Assembly: GCA_002842045.1 (NCBI GenBank)
Contig: PHBX01000014.1
Span: forward strand, 1-64,000
Length of the DNA stretch: 64,000 nucleotides
Direction: 5' to 3'
Origin: Chloroflexi bacterium HGW-Chloroflexi-3
GTDB lineage: Bacteria; Chloroflexota; Anaerolineae; Anaerolineales; Anaerolineaceae
Shown: positions 24,995-33,994 of the stretch, one piece after another
Position numbering within the stretch: position 1 is the stretch's first letter
Layout of the letters: the number at the start of each line of letters is the position of its first letter
Made by a program: the position numbers and the translations under genes
Notes under the pieces: generated by a model
What the model saw: only the letters and a program-made list of their open reading frames with translations
Told to the model about the DNA's origin: nothing
Databases searched by the model: none

Positions 24995-26029
24995 CTATAT
25001 CGGGTGTAAGCCGGGAAAATTTAGCCCAGCCATTTCATCCCAACCCATCATCAAATTCATGCATTGCACAGCTGTCCCTGAGGCACCTTTCATCAGATTG
25101 TCAATTGCACAGATTGAAACCAGGTGATTATTTTCCTGATCATAAGCAAAACCAATATCTGCGTAATTGGATCCAGCCAGAACTTTCGGTTCGGGCACAC
25201 GATAAACGCCTCTTTTTTCGTTTACCAGCCGCAGGAAAGGATTTTCTTGGGTAACTGCGCGGTAAGCTTTCCATAAATCTTTCATAACGACGCCGGGTTT
25301 AAGTTGAAGATGGGAAGTTGCCAGTGCTCCCCGCACCAGATCAACTGCTGTCATCGTCAGCCACAGCTTTTGTATACCAAATGCCTGCACCACTTCGGCG
25401 GTATGACGGTGACCGAAGGCAGAAAAGGTGCGGATCACCCCACTGCGTTCAGGATGATGGGATCCATCATTTACTGAAGCGCCACCCTCTGAGGAACCGA
25501 CTTTAATTTCTATTGTCACCGGGGAGGAATCATCCATTAATCCGGCTTGCATGATCGGTAGTAAAGCCAGAATACTTGCAGTAGCATTACATCCAACCCC
25601 ACTGACATAATCTGCATGCTGAATCGCTTCACGATTGATTTCTGGCAGACCATAGACAAATTTGGACAACCATTGTGGTGATGCATGCATTTGCCCATAC
25701 CACTTTTCGTACAGGACAGGGTCCTGCAAACGAAAATCCGCAGACAGATCGATCACTTTAGGCGCCAATTTGGCAAAATCGTCCATCTTTTTTTGAGCTT
25801 CCCCATGCGGAACAGCCAAAAAAAGCAAATCTACTGGTTCTAATTGTCCCGGATCACTGAATTTTAATGAATTGACTTTGCGCAAATTTGGGTGGACCTG
25901 GTGAACATACTCCCCCAGATGAGAACGAGAAGTAACCTGATGAATTTCAATTTGCGGATGAAACGATAACAGGCGGATCAATTCTCCGCCAGTATAACCA
26001 GAACCACCAAGGATAGACACTCGTATCAT
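24995..26029 (-). CDS. lysY: LysW-aminoadipate/glutamate semialdehyde dehydrogenase (phosphate reductase)
   Basis: 344 residues, ArgC/LysY family. It reduces the LysW-bound acyl phosphate to the semialdehyde with NADPH. The N-terminal SILGGSGYTGGELIRLL is the nucleotide motif; the catalytic Cys lies in YVSGVGCNATASILAL (about residue 147); the catalytic His and C-terminal part are in SSEGGASVNDGSHHPERS and FAYDQENNHLVSICAIDNL. Its start overlaps the argX stop by 4 nt. Shared use in two pathways is inferred because only one copy is present. Confidence 0.85.
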   Translation of the reverse strand: MIRVSILGGSGYTGGELIRLLSFHPQIEIHQVTSRSHLGEYVHQVHPNLRKVNSLKFSDPGQLEPVDLLFLAVPHGEAQKKMDDFAKLAPKVIDLSADFRLQDPVLYEKWYGQMHASPQWLSKFVYGLPEINREAIQHADYVSGVGCNATASILALLPIMQAGLMDDSSPVTIEIKVGSSEGGASVNDGSHHPERSGVIRTFSAFGHRHTAEVVQAFGIQKLWLTMTAVDLVRGALATSHLQLKPGVVMKDLWKAYRAVTQENPFLRLVNEKRGVYRVPEPKVLAGSNYADIGFAYDQENNHLVSICAIDNLMKGASGTAVQCMNLMMGWDEMAGLNFPGLHPI

Positions 26030-26904
26030 AAAACCACCTCAATTTCTCGTTTTCCAACTTTCAATAGATAATCCACCATTAATCCGGCTACATCGACACC
26101 CGTAATGGGCATCATGGTATGAAATTCCATCGTGTGATTAATCTCGTTGATCAGATAACCACGGTCAGGATGTTCGAGAATATCAATCGCTAATACGCCA
26201 CCTCCGACTGCGTGGGCTGCATCAAGACAAATTTTTTCCAACTCCGGATTGATATTACAGACCTCCCCCTCACCTCCCCGGGCTGTATTGGTAATCCAAT
26301 GTTCAGCTTTGCGATAAATGGCTGTGATTGCCTGATCTCCCATCACAAACACCCGAATATCACGCCCCGGTTTTTGGATGTATTCCTGAATATAAAAAAC
26401 GGAATGTTGTACAGAACCGAGAACCGACTTATGTTCCAATACAGCTTCAGCAGCATCACGATCATTGATCTTTGCCAGTAAGCGCCCCCAGGAGCCGACG
26501 GTTGGCTTAATCACCACCGGATAGCCAATCGTTTCTATCGCGTCCAATGCAGCTTCTGTTGAAAAAGCAACCAGATTTCGTGGTTGTGGTAATGAATATT
26601 TCGCCAGGGCAGCGCTGGTTGCCAGTTTATCGCCACAAGCTTCGGCAACCCGGGCTGTGTTGACCGTCGGGATTCCCCAGGCATTCAAAACCCGGAGAAT
26701 ATTCAGACCGCTTGAATAACTGATGCTCCGTTCGAGGATGGCATCATATGCCCTCCACTCATCAGGGTGATCCAGATCAAAAAAGACTTTGCGATCATCC
26801 AGACGCTCGTAATCCACGCCACGTTGTTCCAGCGCAGCGAAGATCCACTTTTCTTCTACGCGAACCCGGGAGAATAAAACACCAATGCGCAGGCGTTTGT
26901 TCAT
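26026..26904 (-). CDS. argX: Glutamate--LysW ligase (ArgX-type, RimK-like ATP-grasp)
   Basis: 292 residues with start MNKRLRIGVLFSRVRVEEKW at 26904, overlapping the reading context of lysW by only a base or two. RimK-type ATP-grasp: [17 protein letters not shown] binds [13 protein letters not shown] and INEINHTMEF are catalytic-site segments. It attaches an amino acid to the C-terminal Glu of LysW. A second copy at 33995 has the LysX-like ending [19 protein letters not shown], whereas this one has NHTMEFHTMMPITGVDVAG and lies beside argG and argH. I therefore assign glutamate (ornithine/arginine branch) here. That assignment rests on context and motif, not on tested specificity. Confidence 0.75.
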   Translation of the reverse strand: MNKRLRIGVLFSRVRVEEKWIFAALEQRGVDYERLDDRKVFFDLDHPDEWRAYDAILERSISYSSGLNILRVLNAWGIPTVNTARVAEACGDKLATSAALAKYSLPQPRNLVAFSTEAALDAIETIGYPVVIKPTVGSWGRLLAKINDRDAAEAVLEHKSVLGSVQHSVFYIQEYIQKPGRDIRVFVMGDQAITAIYRKAEHWITNTARGGEGEVCNINPELEKICLDAAHAVGGGVLAIDILEHPDRGYLINEINHTMEFHTMMPITGVDVAGLMVDYLLKVGKREIEVVL

Positions 26905-26905
26905 T

Positions 26906-27076
26906 TTATTCGCCCCAATCTTCTTCTTCCATCGGTGCCAGGTCCACCGTAAGAGGATCCAGGGAGACAATTTCCAAATCAACACCACAATCCGGGCAGA
27001 CAATAATTTCATTTTTTTCCACACCTGCATCCAGGTTTATTTCAGCTTCACATTCTAAACAAATAACAGATTTCAT
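26906..27076 (-). CDS. lysW: Amino-group carrier protein LysW
   Basis: 56 residues. It carries alpha-aminoadipate or glutamate through the pathway, with the substrate joined to the gamma-carboxyl of its last residue. Two CxxC knuckles (C6/C9 and C27/C30 in CLECE and CPDCG) bind zinc, an acidic stretch follows, and the C-terminus EEEDWGE is the exact hallmark of LysW. It lies between argH and argX with GGAGG 7 nt before the ATG; argX starts right after its TAA. Only one copy was found in the window, so both branches must share it. Confidence 0.95.
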   Translation of the reverse strand: MKSVICLECEAEINLDAGVEKNEIIVCPDCGVDLEIVSLDPLTVDLAPMEEEDWGE

Positions 27077-27099
27077 TTTATACCTCCAATAAATTTAAT

Positions 27100-28473
27100 T
27101 TAAATTACTTGCAAACACCTGCGCGCGGTGCTTATTTGTTCCACAACAACCTGGGGGGCGGTACCACCAACCACGCAACGCGTGGAGATACTCGCCTCGG
27201 GTGAAAAGACATTAGAAAAATCTACTTCGATGTCAGGGATCAATTTTTTCCATTCTGTTCGCGTCAATTGGTGAATACCCCTACCTGATTCAAGCGACAT
27301 TTTTACCGCATTACCAATCAGCGTATGAGCTTCCCGAAACGGGATACCGGCTTTCACTAACAAATCTGCCAGATCGGTTGCAAATACAGAAGGATCAATT
27401 GCAGCCCGGAGCTTTTCAGGGAAAATCTTGAGCGAGGGAATCGCTTTTGATAGCACCGGGAGTACTGCCATCAGAATATCATAAGCTTGAAAAACAGCCT
27501 GTTTATCTTCCTGCAAATCTTTATCGTACGTAGATGGCAGTCCCTTCAAAGTAGACATTAACCCGGTCAGTAACCCTAAGAGGTTGCCAGCTTTTCCACG
27601 GGTTAATTCAAACACATCCGGGTTTTTCTTTTGTGGCATTAAGCTTGACCCGGTTGAAAAAGCATCATCCAGTGCAAAAAAACCAAATTCGGCTGAAGTA
27701 AACATCACTACCTGTTCCGCCAATTTTGATAAATGAATACCGCACATGGCCGCATCAAACAAGAACTGGGCTGCAAAATCACGATCTGAAACGGCATCCA
27801 TGCTATTCTGGCTAATCCCAATAAACCCAAGTTGATTGGCGAGTTCATTGCGGTCTACAGGAAAACCGGTTCCTGCAGCTGCGCCACTTCCCAGCGGCAT
27901 TATTCCACATTCCTTCAGCGTGAATAAAAGTCGCTGGACATCTCGTTCCAGGGGCCAAAAGAAAGATAACCACCAGTGACTCAACAAGACTGGCTGCGCC
28001 CTTTGTAAATGAGTATAAGATGGCATTACCACATTGATATCCTGTTCTGCCCGTTTGACCAATTGCGATTGAAATTGGCGAATCGCATCAATCAAGATTG
28101 GTATTGACTCAAGCAACCATAGGCGAAAATCTGTAGATACCTGGTCGTTTCGACTGCGACCTGTATGTAATTTCCCAGCTGTTGACCCTATGATTTCATA
28201 TAATCGGCGTTCCACAGCTGAGTGGATGTCCTCATCTCCGGGTTGATATTGGAAGGTTAGGTTTTCAAACTCATTCAGGATTTGAGTTAAACCTGAAAGT
28301 AAATCTTTAAATTCAGACACATTCAGAATACCAATCTCGTGTAATTGTTGTGCCCAGGCAATACTGCCAGCAACATCCTGTTTGGCCAGACGCTGATCAA
28401 AATCAATGGAAGCATTTAACTTCCATGCATCGGCATCGCTTGTTCCTTGAAAACGACCTCCCCAAAGACTCAT
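27100..28473 (-). CDS. argH: Argininosuccinate lyase
   Basis: 457 residues, fumarase superfamily. It splits argininosuccinate to arginine and fumarate, the last arginine step. The signature GSSLMPQKKNPD carries the flexible catalytic loop, and TGRSRNDQVSTDFR and SYTHLQRAQP hold the substrate site and the catalytic His. The start at 28473 is chosen because it gives AGGAGG a 6-nt spacing; the ATG three bases earlier is too close. Second gene of the operon, 10 nt after argG and 23 nt before lysW. Confidence 0.9.
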   Translation of the reverse strand: MSLWGGRFQGTSDADAWKLNASIDFDQRLAKQDVAGSIAWAQQLHEIGILNVSEFKDLLSGLTQILNEFENLTFQYQPGDEDIHSAVERRLYEIIGSTAGKLHTGRSRNDQVSTDFRLWLLESIPILIDAIRQFQSQLVKRAEQDINVVMPSYTHLQRAQPVLLSHWWLSFFWPLERDVQRLLFTLKECGIMPLGSGAAAGTGFPVDRNELANQLGFIGISQNSMDAVSDRDFAAQFLFDAAMCGIHLSKLAEQVVMFTSAEFGFFALDDAFSTGSSLMPQKKNPDVFELTRGKAGNLLGLLTGLMSTLKGLPSTYDKDLQEDKQAVFQAYDILMAVLPVLSKAIPSLKIFPEKLRAAIDPSVFATDLADLLVKAGIPFREAHTLIGNAVKMSLESGRGIHQLTRTEWKKLIPDIEVDFSNVFSPEASISTRCVVGGTAPQVVVEQISTARRCLQVI

Positions 28474-28483
28474 CATTTACCTC

Positions 28484-29746
28484 CTAATCCCGTTTGAAGC
28501 GCGAATAATCAGGTTTTGCCATTTTTACTCCGGAAACAGGCAAACCATTCATAGCCCTGACCTTTAAAGGAAGTCCAAACAAATGAATGAAACCCTGGGC
28601 ATCTGATTGATCGTAAACATCTTCCTGCCCAAATGTGGCAAAATCTTCACGATAAAGACTGAACTTGCTCTTTCTGCCTACAGGGATAATACTGCCTTTA
28701 TATAATTTAAGCTTTACCTCTCCCGTTACGGGTCCCTGGGTGGCATCCACAAAGGCATCCAAAGACTCTCTTAATGGAGAGAACCACATGCCGTCATAAA
28801 CCAGTTCTGCGTATTTCAAAGCCACCAGATCTTTGTATTGGATAGTCTGTCGATCCAAAACCAGCGACTCCAATTCACGATGTGCTGCATACAAAATGGT
28901 GCCACCAGGCGTTTCATAGACTCCATGGGATTTCATGCCTACCAGACGGCCTTCCACCAAATCAACTCTACCAATACCATGTGCACCTCCTAAGGCATTT
29001 AATTTCATTAATAACTGAGCCGGGTTGTAAGTTTCTCCATTGATAGCTACAGGTGTACCTGATTCGAACGTAATATCGACATATGCAGGCAATTCAGGTG
29101 CATTTTCTGGTGAGGCAGACAATAAAAACATGCTTTCCTGTGGTTCCTTCCAGGGATCTTCCAACAAACCACCTTCATGGGAAAGATGCCACAAATTACG
29201 ATCACGGCTATAAATTGATTTTTCTGTCGCTGTTACCGGAACATTGTGCTCTTTTGCATATGCTATCGCGTCTTCCCGTGAGCGGATATCCCATTCTCTC
29301 CAGGGTGCAATTACCTGCAAGCGCGGATCCAAAGCGGCAAAAGTTAATTCAAAGCGGACCTGATCGTTTCCCTTGCCGGTTGCTCCGTGTGATAAAGCAT
29401 CCGCCCCAACCTCATGCGCAACATCAATCATGTGTTTGGCAATCAATGGACGTGCCATGGAAGTCCCCAACAAGTATTTACGTTCATAGATTGCACCAGC
29501 TTTCATGGTTGGAAAGATATAATCTTCCACAAATTCATCCTTGAGATCGCGAATGATCAATTGGCTGGCGCCGGATGCCAGCGCTTTCTCTTCCAGACCA
29601 TCCAATTCCTCCGCCTGACCGACATCTGCACAAAAGCAGACCACTTCGCAACCATAATTCTCCTTCAACCAGGGGACTATCACAGAAGTATCCAGCCCCC
29701 CGGAATAAGCCAGCACTACTTTTTTCACTTCTTTTTTACTCATCAT
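28484..29746 (-). CDS. argG: Argininosuccinate synthase
   Basis: 420 residues, full length. It condenses citrulline and aspartate using ATP. The N-terminal [20 protein letters not shown] is the pyrophosphatase motif (residues about 13-32); [20 protein letters not shown] and [12 protein letters not shown] are further family blocks. First structural gene after the arginine attenuator: its start (GAGG 5 nt upstream) is 28 nt past the terminator T-run. Expression should therefore rise when charged Arg-tRNA is scarce, together with the whole LysW set. Confidence 0.95.
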   Translation of the reverse strand: MMSKKEVKKVVLAYSGGLDTSVIVPWLKENYGCEVVCFCADVGQAEELDGLEEKALASGASQLIIRDLKDEFVEDYIFPTMKAGAIYERKYLLGTSMARPLIAKHMIDVAHEVGADALSHGATGKGNDQVRFELTFAALDPRLQVIAPWREWDIRSREDAIAYAKEHNVPVTATEKSIYSRDRNLWHLSHEGGLLEDPWKEPQESMFLLSASPENAPELPAYVDITFESGTPVAINGETYNPAQLLMKLNALGGAHGIGRVDLVEGRLVGMKSHGVYETPGGTILYAAHRELESLVLDRQTIQYKDLVALKYAELVYDGMWFSPLRESLDAFVDATQGPVTGEVKLKLYKGSIIPVGRKSKFSLYREDFATFGQEDVYDQSDAQGFIHLFGLPLKVRAMNGLPVSGVKMAKPDYSRFKRD

Positions 29747-29774
29747 ACAGACCTCACTTTTTGATTATTGGAAT

Positions 29775-29806
29775 AAAAAAAGGCTCTCCGGGAAGGGGAG
29801 CCTTTT
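29775..29806 (-). terminator. Attenuator terminator in the argG leader
   Basis: On the minus strand AAAAGGCTC (29806-29798) pairs with GAGCCTTTT (29786-29778), with an 11-nt loop containing CCTTCCC, and seven T follow from 29781. It lies between the leader peptide stop and argG, so readthrough is required for operon expression. Confidence 0.9.
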
Positions 29807-29873
29807 GCTTTGATATCACTAAAAAATTTATTTAATCCGTTAAAGCACTAATGCCCGTCTTCCCTGCGGAGAG
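29784..29873 (-). promoter_or_regulatory. Antiterminator pairing of the arginine attenuator
   Basis: Leader codons L18-K22 read CTCTCC-GCA-GGGAAG (29873-29859). They are complementary to CTTCCCGGAGAG (29795-29784), the loop and 3' arm of the terminator: 12 bp with only the GCA bulged. The Arg codon cluster ends just before this segment, so a ribosome stalled there leaves it free to pair and the terminator cannot form. A ribosome reaching the stop at 29832 covers the middle of the segment's surroundings and the terminator forms. Confidence 0.75.
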
Positions 29874-29924
29874 GATGCGGTTACGACGAACACGACGACG
29901 AAGAATGGTACTTGTTGGGATCAT
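29832..29924 (-). CDS. Arginine leader peptide
   Basis: 30 residues beginning MIPTSTILRRRVRRNR: six Arg in the eight residues 9-16, five as CGT and one as CGC. The TAA is 25 nt before the terminator stem. No Shine-Dalgarno exists; the ATG lies 10 nt after the -10 box, so the peptide is probably translated from a leaderless transcript. Function: sensing of Arg-tRNA charging by ribosome stalling to control argGH-lysW-argX-lysYZJK. This is inferred from position, codon content, terminator and antiterminator; the peptide itself has no other predicted role. Confidence 0.85.
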   Translation of the reverse strand: MIPTSTILRRRVRRNRILSAGKTGISALTD

Positions 29925-29934
29925 AATAGGCAAT

Positions 29935-29963
29935 AGTGTACTGGAAGTAATGTAGAATGTCAA
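29935..29963 (-). promoter_or_regulatory. Promoter of the arginine/LysW operon
   Basis: TTGACA (29963-29958), 17 bp spacer, TACACT (29940-29935). The predicted start of transcription is about 29927, 3 nt before the leader-peptide ATG. No terminator was seen between the preceding lys operon (stop at 30035) and this promoter, so transcripts from the lys promoter may also enter this attenuator. Confidence 0.8.
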
Positions 29964-30034
29964 GTAATTGCCAGAAATGATTTTTTATTAAGGTTTGAAG
30001 AACTACGTTTCTATACATATCACCACGACGACCT

Positions 30035-31048
30035 TTATAAATTGGCTTGAATGCGATCAAGGATCACTTGAGTACCCGGGTTGTTCACGATGGGATTGAT
30101 TCCAAGATCCCCGAATTCAATCAAGCATTGATGGACGGCTGCTTCAATCCTATCGGCAATATCCTGTTGTTGCCAGACAAAACGGACGAGTAGTGCAGCA
30201 CTCAGGATCGATGCGATCGGATTTGCGATTCCTTTTCCAGCGATATCGGGTGCTGATCCGTGTACAGGCTCAGCCAGCCCAATTCCCTCCCCTAAATTGA
30301 GCGATGGAGCTATTCCCATCCCACCACACCAATAGGCAGCCGCATCTGAGAGGATATCTCCAAAAAGATTTGTGGTTACCAATACATCATATTTCTGTGG
30401 ATCACTTAACATCCGGAAGGCAGCTACATCCACCAAAATCTCCTCAACTTCGATACGATATCCTTGCTGCTCATAGCAATATACAACTTCACGAACGGTA
30501 TCTCGAAACAGTCCATCGGTTAAAGGTAAAACATTAGCTTTATGAATGATCGATAATTTCTTTCTATTCAGTTGCTGCATGATGCGCATACTTTGATCTG
30601 CAATTTGAAAAGAAGCCTGTCTGGTTATTACCCGGGTAGCGGTCGCCCGTCCATCCTGAAAGGTCTCCAATCCGGAATAAAGTCCCTCACTATTCTCTCG
30701 CACCAGAAGCATATCTATGTCTGCGCGTGGAGAAATAACAGGCAAGCTTCTCACTGGACGAAGATTGGCAAACAAATTCAATTCCTGGCGCAGGGTAAGA
30801 ATGGCAGAACGATATCCATGTACTTTATGGGAAGGAGATGAAACTGCACCAAACAACGCCGCCCCACAATCGCGTATAGCCTCCAGCGTTTGGGGTAAAA
30901 CCGATACACCATGTTTCAGAAAACAATTCCAGCCCGCTTCGGCATACAACACCTCCAGATCTGGTATGATTTTTTCAAGTACCTGAACTGCTGCGGGAAT
31001 AACCTCCAATCCAATTCCATCACCAGGGATTACACATAGTTTTGGCAT
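30035..31048 (-). CDS. Homoisocitrate dehydrogenase
   Basis: 337 residues, beta-decarboxylating dehydrogenase family (with LeuB and Icd). It oxidises homoisocitrate to alpha-ketoadipate with NAD. VIPGDGIGLEVIPAAVQVLE starts the fold; the substrate loop SPSHKVHGYRSAILTLRQEL resembles the homoisocitrate-type loop rather than that of LeuB; NLFGDILSDAAAYWCGGMG and EPVHGSAPDIAGKG hold metal and NAD ligands. The start at 31048 follows AGAGGA at 6 nt; a TTG six bases earlier is less likely. Last gene of the lys operon. LeuB activity is the alternative, disfavoured by context. Confidence 0.85.
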   Translation of the reverse strand: MPKLCVIPGDGIGLEVIPAAVQVLEKIIPDLEVLYAEAGWNCFLKHGVSVLPQTLEAIRDCGAALFGAVSSPSHKVHGYRSAILTLRQELNLFANLRPVRSLPVISPRADIDMLLVRENSEGLYSGLETFQDGRATATRVITRQASFQIADQSMRIMQQLNRKKLSIIHKANVLPLTDGLFRDTVREVVYCYEQQGYRIEVEEILVDVAAFRMLSDPQKYDVLVTTNLFGDILSDAAAYWCGGMGIAPSLNLGEGIGLAEPVHGSAPDIAGKGIANPIASILSAALLVRFVWQQQDIADRIEAAVHQCLIEFGDLGINPIVNNPGTQVILDRIQANL

Positions 31049-31060
31049 CGACAATCCTCT

Positions 31061-31552
31061 TTATTCCCCAGGTAATCGGCCATTTGTTTGAATGTATGCC
31101 ACCAACCCACCTGCGTTAATAATTTCTCGGGCGAATGGAGGGATTTCCGGAAGGCGAAGTATGCTATTCCTAACGATCAGTCGATTTTCCTCCAGATCAA
31201 GCGTACAAAAATCGAGATCAGACAACCGATCAACTACCTGAGGGGCCTCTATTAAGGTCAAACCGAGGTTAATGGCATTGCGATAGAAGATTCTTGCAAA
31301 GCTTTTGGCGATGATTGCTCCAATTTGTCTGCGTTTTAATGCCAAAACGGCATATTCACGTGAAGAACCGCATCCAAAATTCTCGCCGGCAACAATAATA
31401 TCGCCAGCAACTGCCTGTTTGTTGAATTCAGGGTGCGCTTCAATAAAAGCAGCATCAGCAACATCCTCGTTCGGACGCATATAAGGGGCATAACGTCCCG
31501 GAACAATTTGATCTGTATCAATATCGTCTCCAAATTTCCAGATATGAACCAT
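31061..31552 (-). CDS. lysU: Homoaconitase small subunit
   Basis: 163 residues, the swivelling domain of the aconitase/IPMI family. It begins VHIWKFGDDIDTDQIVPGRY, the usual first block, and contains GENFGCGSSREYAVLALKRR (the cofactor-contacting loop) and AKSFARIFYRNAINLGL. With the large subunit it isomerises homocitrate to homoisocitrate. The pair could also act as LeuCD, but its place between homocitrate synthase and homoisocitrate dehydrogenase points to lysine. Spaced 13 nt after the large subunit and 12 nt before the dehydrogenase. Confidence 0.85.
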   Translation of the reverse strand: MVHIWKFGDDIDTDQIVPGRYAPYMRPNEDVADAAFIEAHPEFNKQAVAGDIIVAGENFGCGSSREYAVLALKRRQIGAIIAKSFARIFYRNAINLGLTLIEAPQVVDRLSDLDFCTLDLEENRLIVRNSILRLPEIPPFAREIINAGGLVAYIQTNGRLPGE

Positions 31553-31565
31553 AATTTCCTGTCTC

Positions 31566-32798
31566 CTATAATGACCTGGGGTCTGTTATTACCCCTCGAA
31601 TCGCTGAAGCTGCTGCCACCGCTGGTGATACCAGATAGATCTGTGAAGTCGGATCACCCATTCGTCCCTTGAAGTTTCGGTTTCCCGTGGATAAACAAAC
31701 ATCATTTTTACCGAGAGTACCCTGATGTCTGCCCATGCAAGCACCACACCCTGGCGTGCTTATGACAGCACCAGCTGCAATCAAAGTAGAAAGAGTATCA
31801 TCCGCCATGGCTCGCAATAGTTCATGGCTGGATGCTGGCGTAATGATAAATCGAACCAGCTCTGATATTTGCTGTCCTTTTATGATGAGAGCTGCTTCGC
31901 GCAGGTCTTCATAACGTCCATTGGTGCAGGTTCCCAAAAATATTTGATCAAATTTTCTGCCTGCTACTTTCGATATATCAACGACATGATCCACAGCGTG
32001 TGGTATAGCTATTTGTGGCTCGAGGGTCTCCAGGTTGATTTCCAGCGTACGATAATATGAGGTGTCAGGATCGACGAACAACCAATCAGGAACGGTGAAT
32101 CGTTTTCTTATTTCACCTGATGGGGGAACAATACCTGCTTTAGCACCTAATTCGACTGCCATACTGCACAAAGTCTGGCGTCCATGTAATGGCAGCCAAT
32201 CTAATCCATGATATTCAATCGTTAGATAGGTAGCACCGGAAATTGATAGTTCGCGACCAATCCTCAAGGCCAGATCTTTTGGACCAACGCCAGGTTGAAA
32301 TTTACCGCGAACCTGAATTTGTAATGTCTCCGGAACACGTAACCATGTTTTTCCTGTTGCCCAAATGGCAGCCACGTCTGTGGATCCCATACCAGATCCG
32401 AATGCACCCACAGCACCATAACTTGTGGAATGGGAATCTGCACCAAGAACGATAAAGCCTGGTTGTGCAATACCCTCTTCAATCAACACCTGATGACAAA
32501 TTCCTCTGCCTACTTCAAAAAATCGAATATTATTTCTGCGGGCAAAGGCACGAACTTTATTCTGATTTTCAGCGGTTCCGACTGTGGATGCAGGGGCTAC
32601 GTGATCAAATGAAAACACAAGTTGATCGGGATTTTGGACAGAAGCTCTACCAAAATCATTCTGTAAAATATCAATTATCCCGGGAGTAAGTGAATCGTGG
32701 CTCATAACGACATCCGGTTGAACAACTACAATTTCGCCCGCTTGAACCACTCGGCCAAGTGCATTTGAGAAGATTTTCTCGGTTAATGTCTGACTCAT
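31566..32798 (-). CDS. lysT: Homoaconitase large subunit
   Basis: 410 residues. The 4Fe-4S cluster ligands are visible: Cys in GTCTNGRYEDLREAALI and the CxxC of TPGCGACMGRHQGTLG. The HSTSYGAVGAFGSGMGSTDVA segment is the conserved substrate region. Start MSQTLTEKIFSNALGRVV is like other LysT/LeuC proteins of this subgroup. It works with the small subunit downstream in the alpha-aminoadipate branch. Starts 3 nt after the homocitrate synthase stop. Confidence 0.85.
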   Translation of the reverse strand: MSQTLTEKIFSNALGRVVQAGEIVVVQPDVVMSHDSLTPGIIDILQNDFGRASVQNPDQLVFSFDHVAPASTVGTAENQNKVRAFARRNNIRFFEVGRGICHQVLIEEGIAQPGFIVLGADSHSTSYGAVGAFGSGMGSTDVAAIWATGKTWLRVPETLQIQVRGKFQPGVGPKDLALRIGRELSISGATYLTIEYHGLDWLPLHGRQTLCSMAVELGAKAGIVPPSGEIRKRFTVPDWLFVDPDTSYYRTLEINLETLEPQIAIPHAVDHVVDISKVAGRKFDQIFLGTCTNGRYEDLREAALIIKGQQISELVRFIITPASSHELLRAMADDTLSTLIAAGAVISTPGCGACMGRHQGTLGKNDVCLSTGNRNFKGRMGDPTSQIYLVSPAVAAASAIRGVITDPRSL

Positions 32799-32801
32799 TA
32801 A

Positions 32802-33977
32802 TTAGTCTCCTGCAATTCTTACAGGTTGATTCGTTTTTGTATCTTCAACTCGTTGGTGATACTCACGATATAAAATCGTATCAACATCATCCAGCGTTAA
32901 TGGACGTTCATCCGAGTTCCGTTTGACCTCTTTGGTGATATGTTTGATATGGCTATCACTTAGGTCCAAACCTAACTGTTCAGACCGGAACTTGATTGCA
33001 TTCCAGCCAGTCAAACGATGGGCAATATTGATATAGCGGGTTAAACCAAAATCCTCAGGACATAAAACCTCGTAGGTGCTTGGGTTGTTAAGTATCGCTT
33101 TGGCATGAATACCGGCTTTATGGGTAAAAGCTGAGAAACCGGTGATGTAATTATTGAAGGGGATATCAACCTGTACTAATTCTGCAACGCGTTGATCCAA
33201 TTCAACCAAAAGCGGAAGGTTGTATTTATGCACCAAACCCGGATTAATCGCATAAAGACGTGCAATTAAACCTCCCAACGGTGTAATGCCATTGCGTTCA
33301 CCGATACCCAAAACACTGGTATCCACATGCGTGGCACCAGCTTCCAGCGCTGCATAAGCGTTGGCTATTGCACAGCCGGTATCATTGTGACCATGAAATT
33401 CAATATCCGCTTTAACCCTTTTACGGAGTTCGGATACCAGGTTATAAACCTGCATCGGTGTTCCTATCCCCACGGTATCTGCAATCCCAACCCGATTAAT
33501 CCCAATCGCATCGACAGCCTCATAGACAGCAAACAAATCTTCAGGATTACTACGCAGACTATCCTCGGTCGAGAAACGCATTTCAACGTTTTGAGATTTT
33601 AAATATGTGAAAACTTCCTGTGCCAATTCGATAATTTCAGGCACACTTTTTCCATGACTGAAATCGCGCAACTGTGAAGAAGTGCCGATAACCACATCTA
33701 CGCCATCCACGCCAGTTTCAACTGCGCGTCGGACATCATTAAGCGCACAGCGTGTGTGGGTGACAATTTTTGCCCGCAGTCCTAAACGGGCTATCGCCAC
33801 ACAATCGCGTTCGCTCTGTGGAGATGCCTGTGGCGTGGTTAATTCCAGATATTCCACGCCAAATGCATCCAGCATTCGTGCTATTTCTACTTTTTGATCA
33901 TGTGTAAAAAAGGTGTTGACGAATTGTTCCCCTTCTCGTAATGTTGATTCAATGATGCTAAAATTTTCCAGACTCAT
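32802..33977 (-). CDS. lysS: Homocitrate synthase
   Basis: 391 residues, DRE-TIM metallolyase with the first-step reaction acetyl-CoA + 2-oxoglutarate to homocitrate. Key residues: R14-E15 in [14 protein letters not shown], the metal-binding [14 protein letters not shown], and [20 protein letters not shown]. The C-terminal helical part has [17 protein letters not shown]. It resembles the LYS20/Thermus homocitrate synthases more than LeuA, because the LeuA regulatory domain is absent. Alpha-ketoadipate formation and AAA supply depend on it. 17 nt after lysX. The symbol follows LysS-type naming; NifV is the less likely alternative. Confidence 0.85.
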   Translation of the reverse strand: MSLENFSIIESTLREGEQFVNTFFTHDQKVEIARMLDAFGVEYLELTTPQASPQSERDCVAIARLGLRAKIVTHTRCALNDVRRAVETGVDGVDVVIGTSSQLRDFSHGKSVPEIIELAQEVFTYLKSQNVEMRFSTEDSLRSNPEDLFAVYEAVDAIGINRVGIADTVGIGTPMQVYNLVSELRKRVKADIEFHGHNDTGCAIANAYAALEAGATHVDTSVLGIGERNGITPLGGLIARLYAINPGLVHKYNLPLLVELDQRVAELVQVDIPFNNYITGFSAFTHKAGIHAKAILNNPSTYEVLCPEDFGLTRYINIAHRLTGWNAIKFRSEQLGLDLSDSHIKHITKEVKRNSDERPLTLDDVDTILYREYHQRVEDTKTNQPVRIAGD

Positions 33978-33994
33978 TATTTTGCTCCTATGAC

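Noticed and set aside
29750..29964. ArgR boxes upstream of argG
   Set aside because: No tandem AT-rich 18-bp ARG-box palindromes seen; the promoter is followed directly by the peptide leader.
29927..30010. Minus-strand 46-codon ORF overlapping the arg promoter (starting MYRNVVLQTL)
   Set aside because: It runs through the -35 and -10 boxes and the leader in another frame, and shows no family features; most likely chance.
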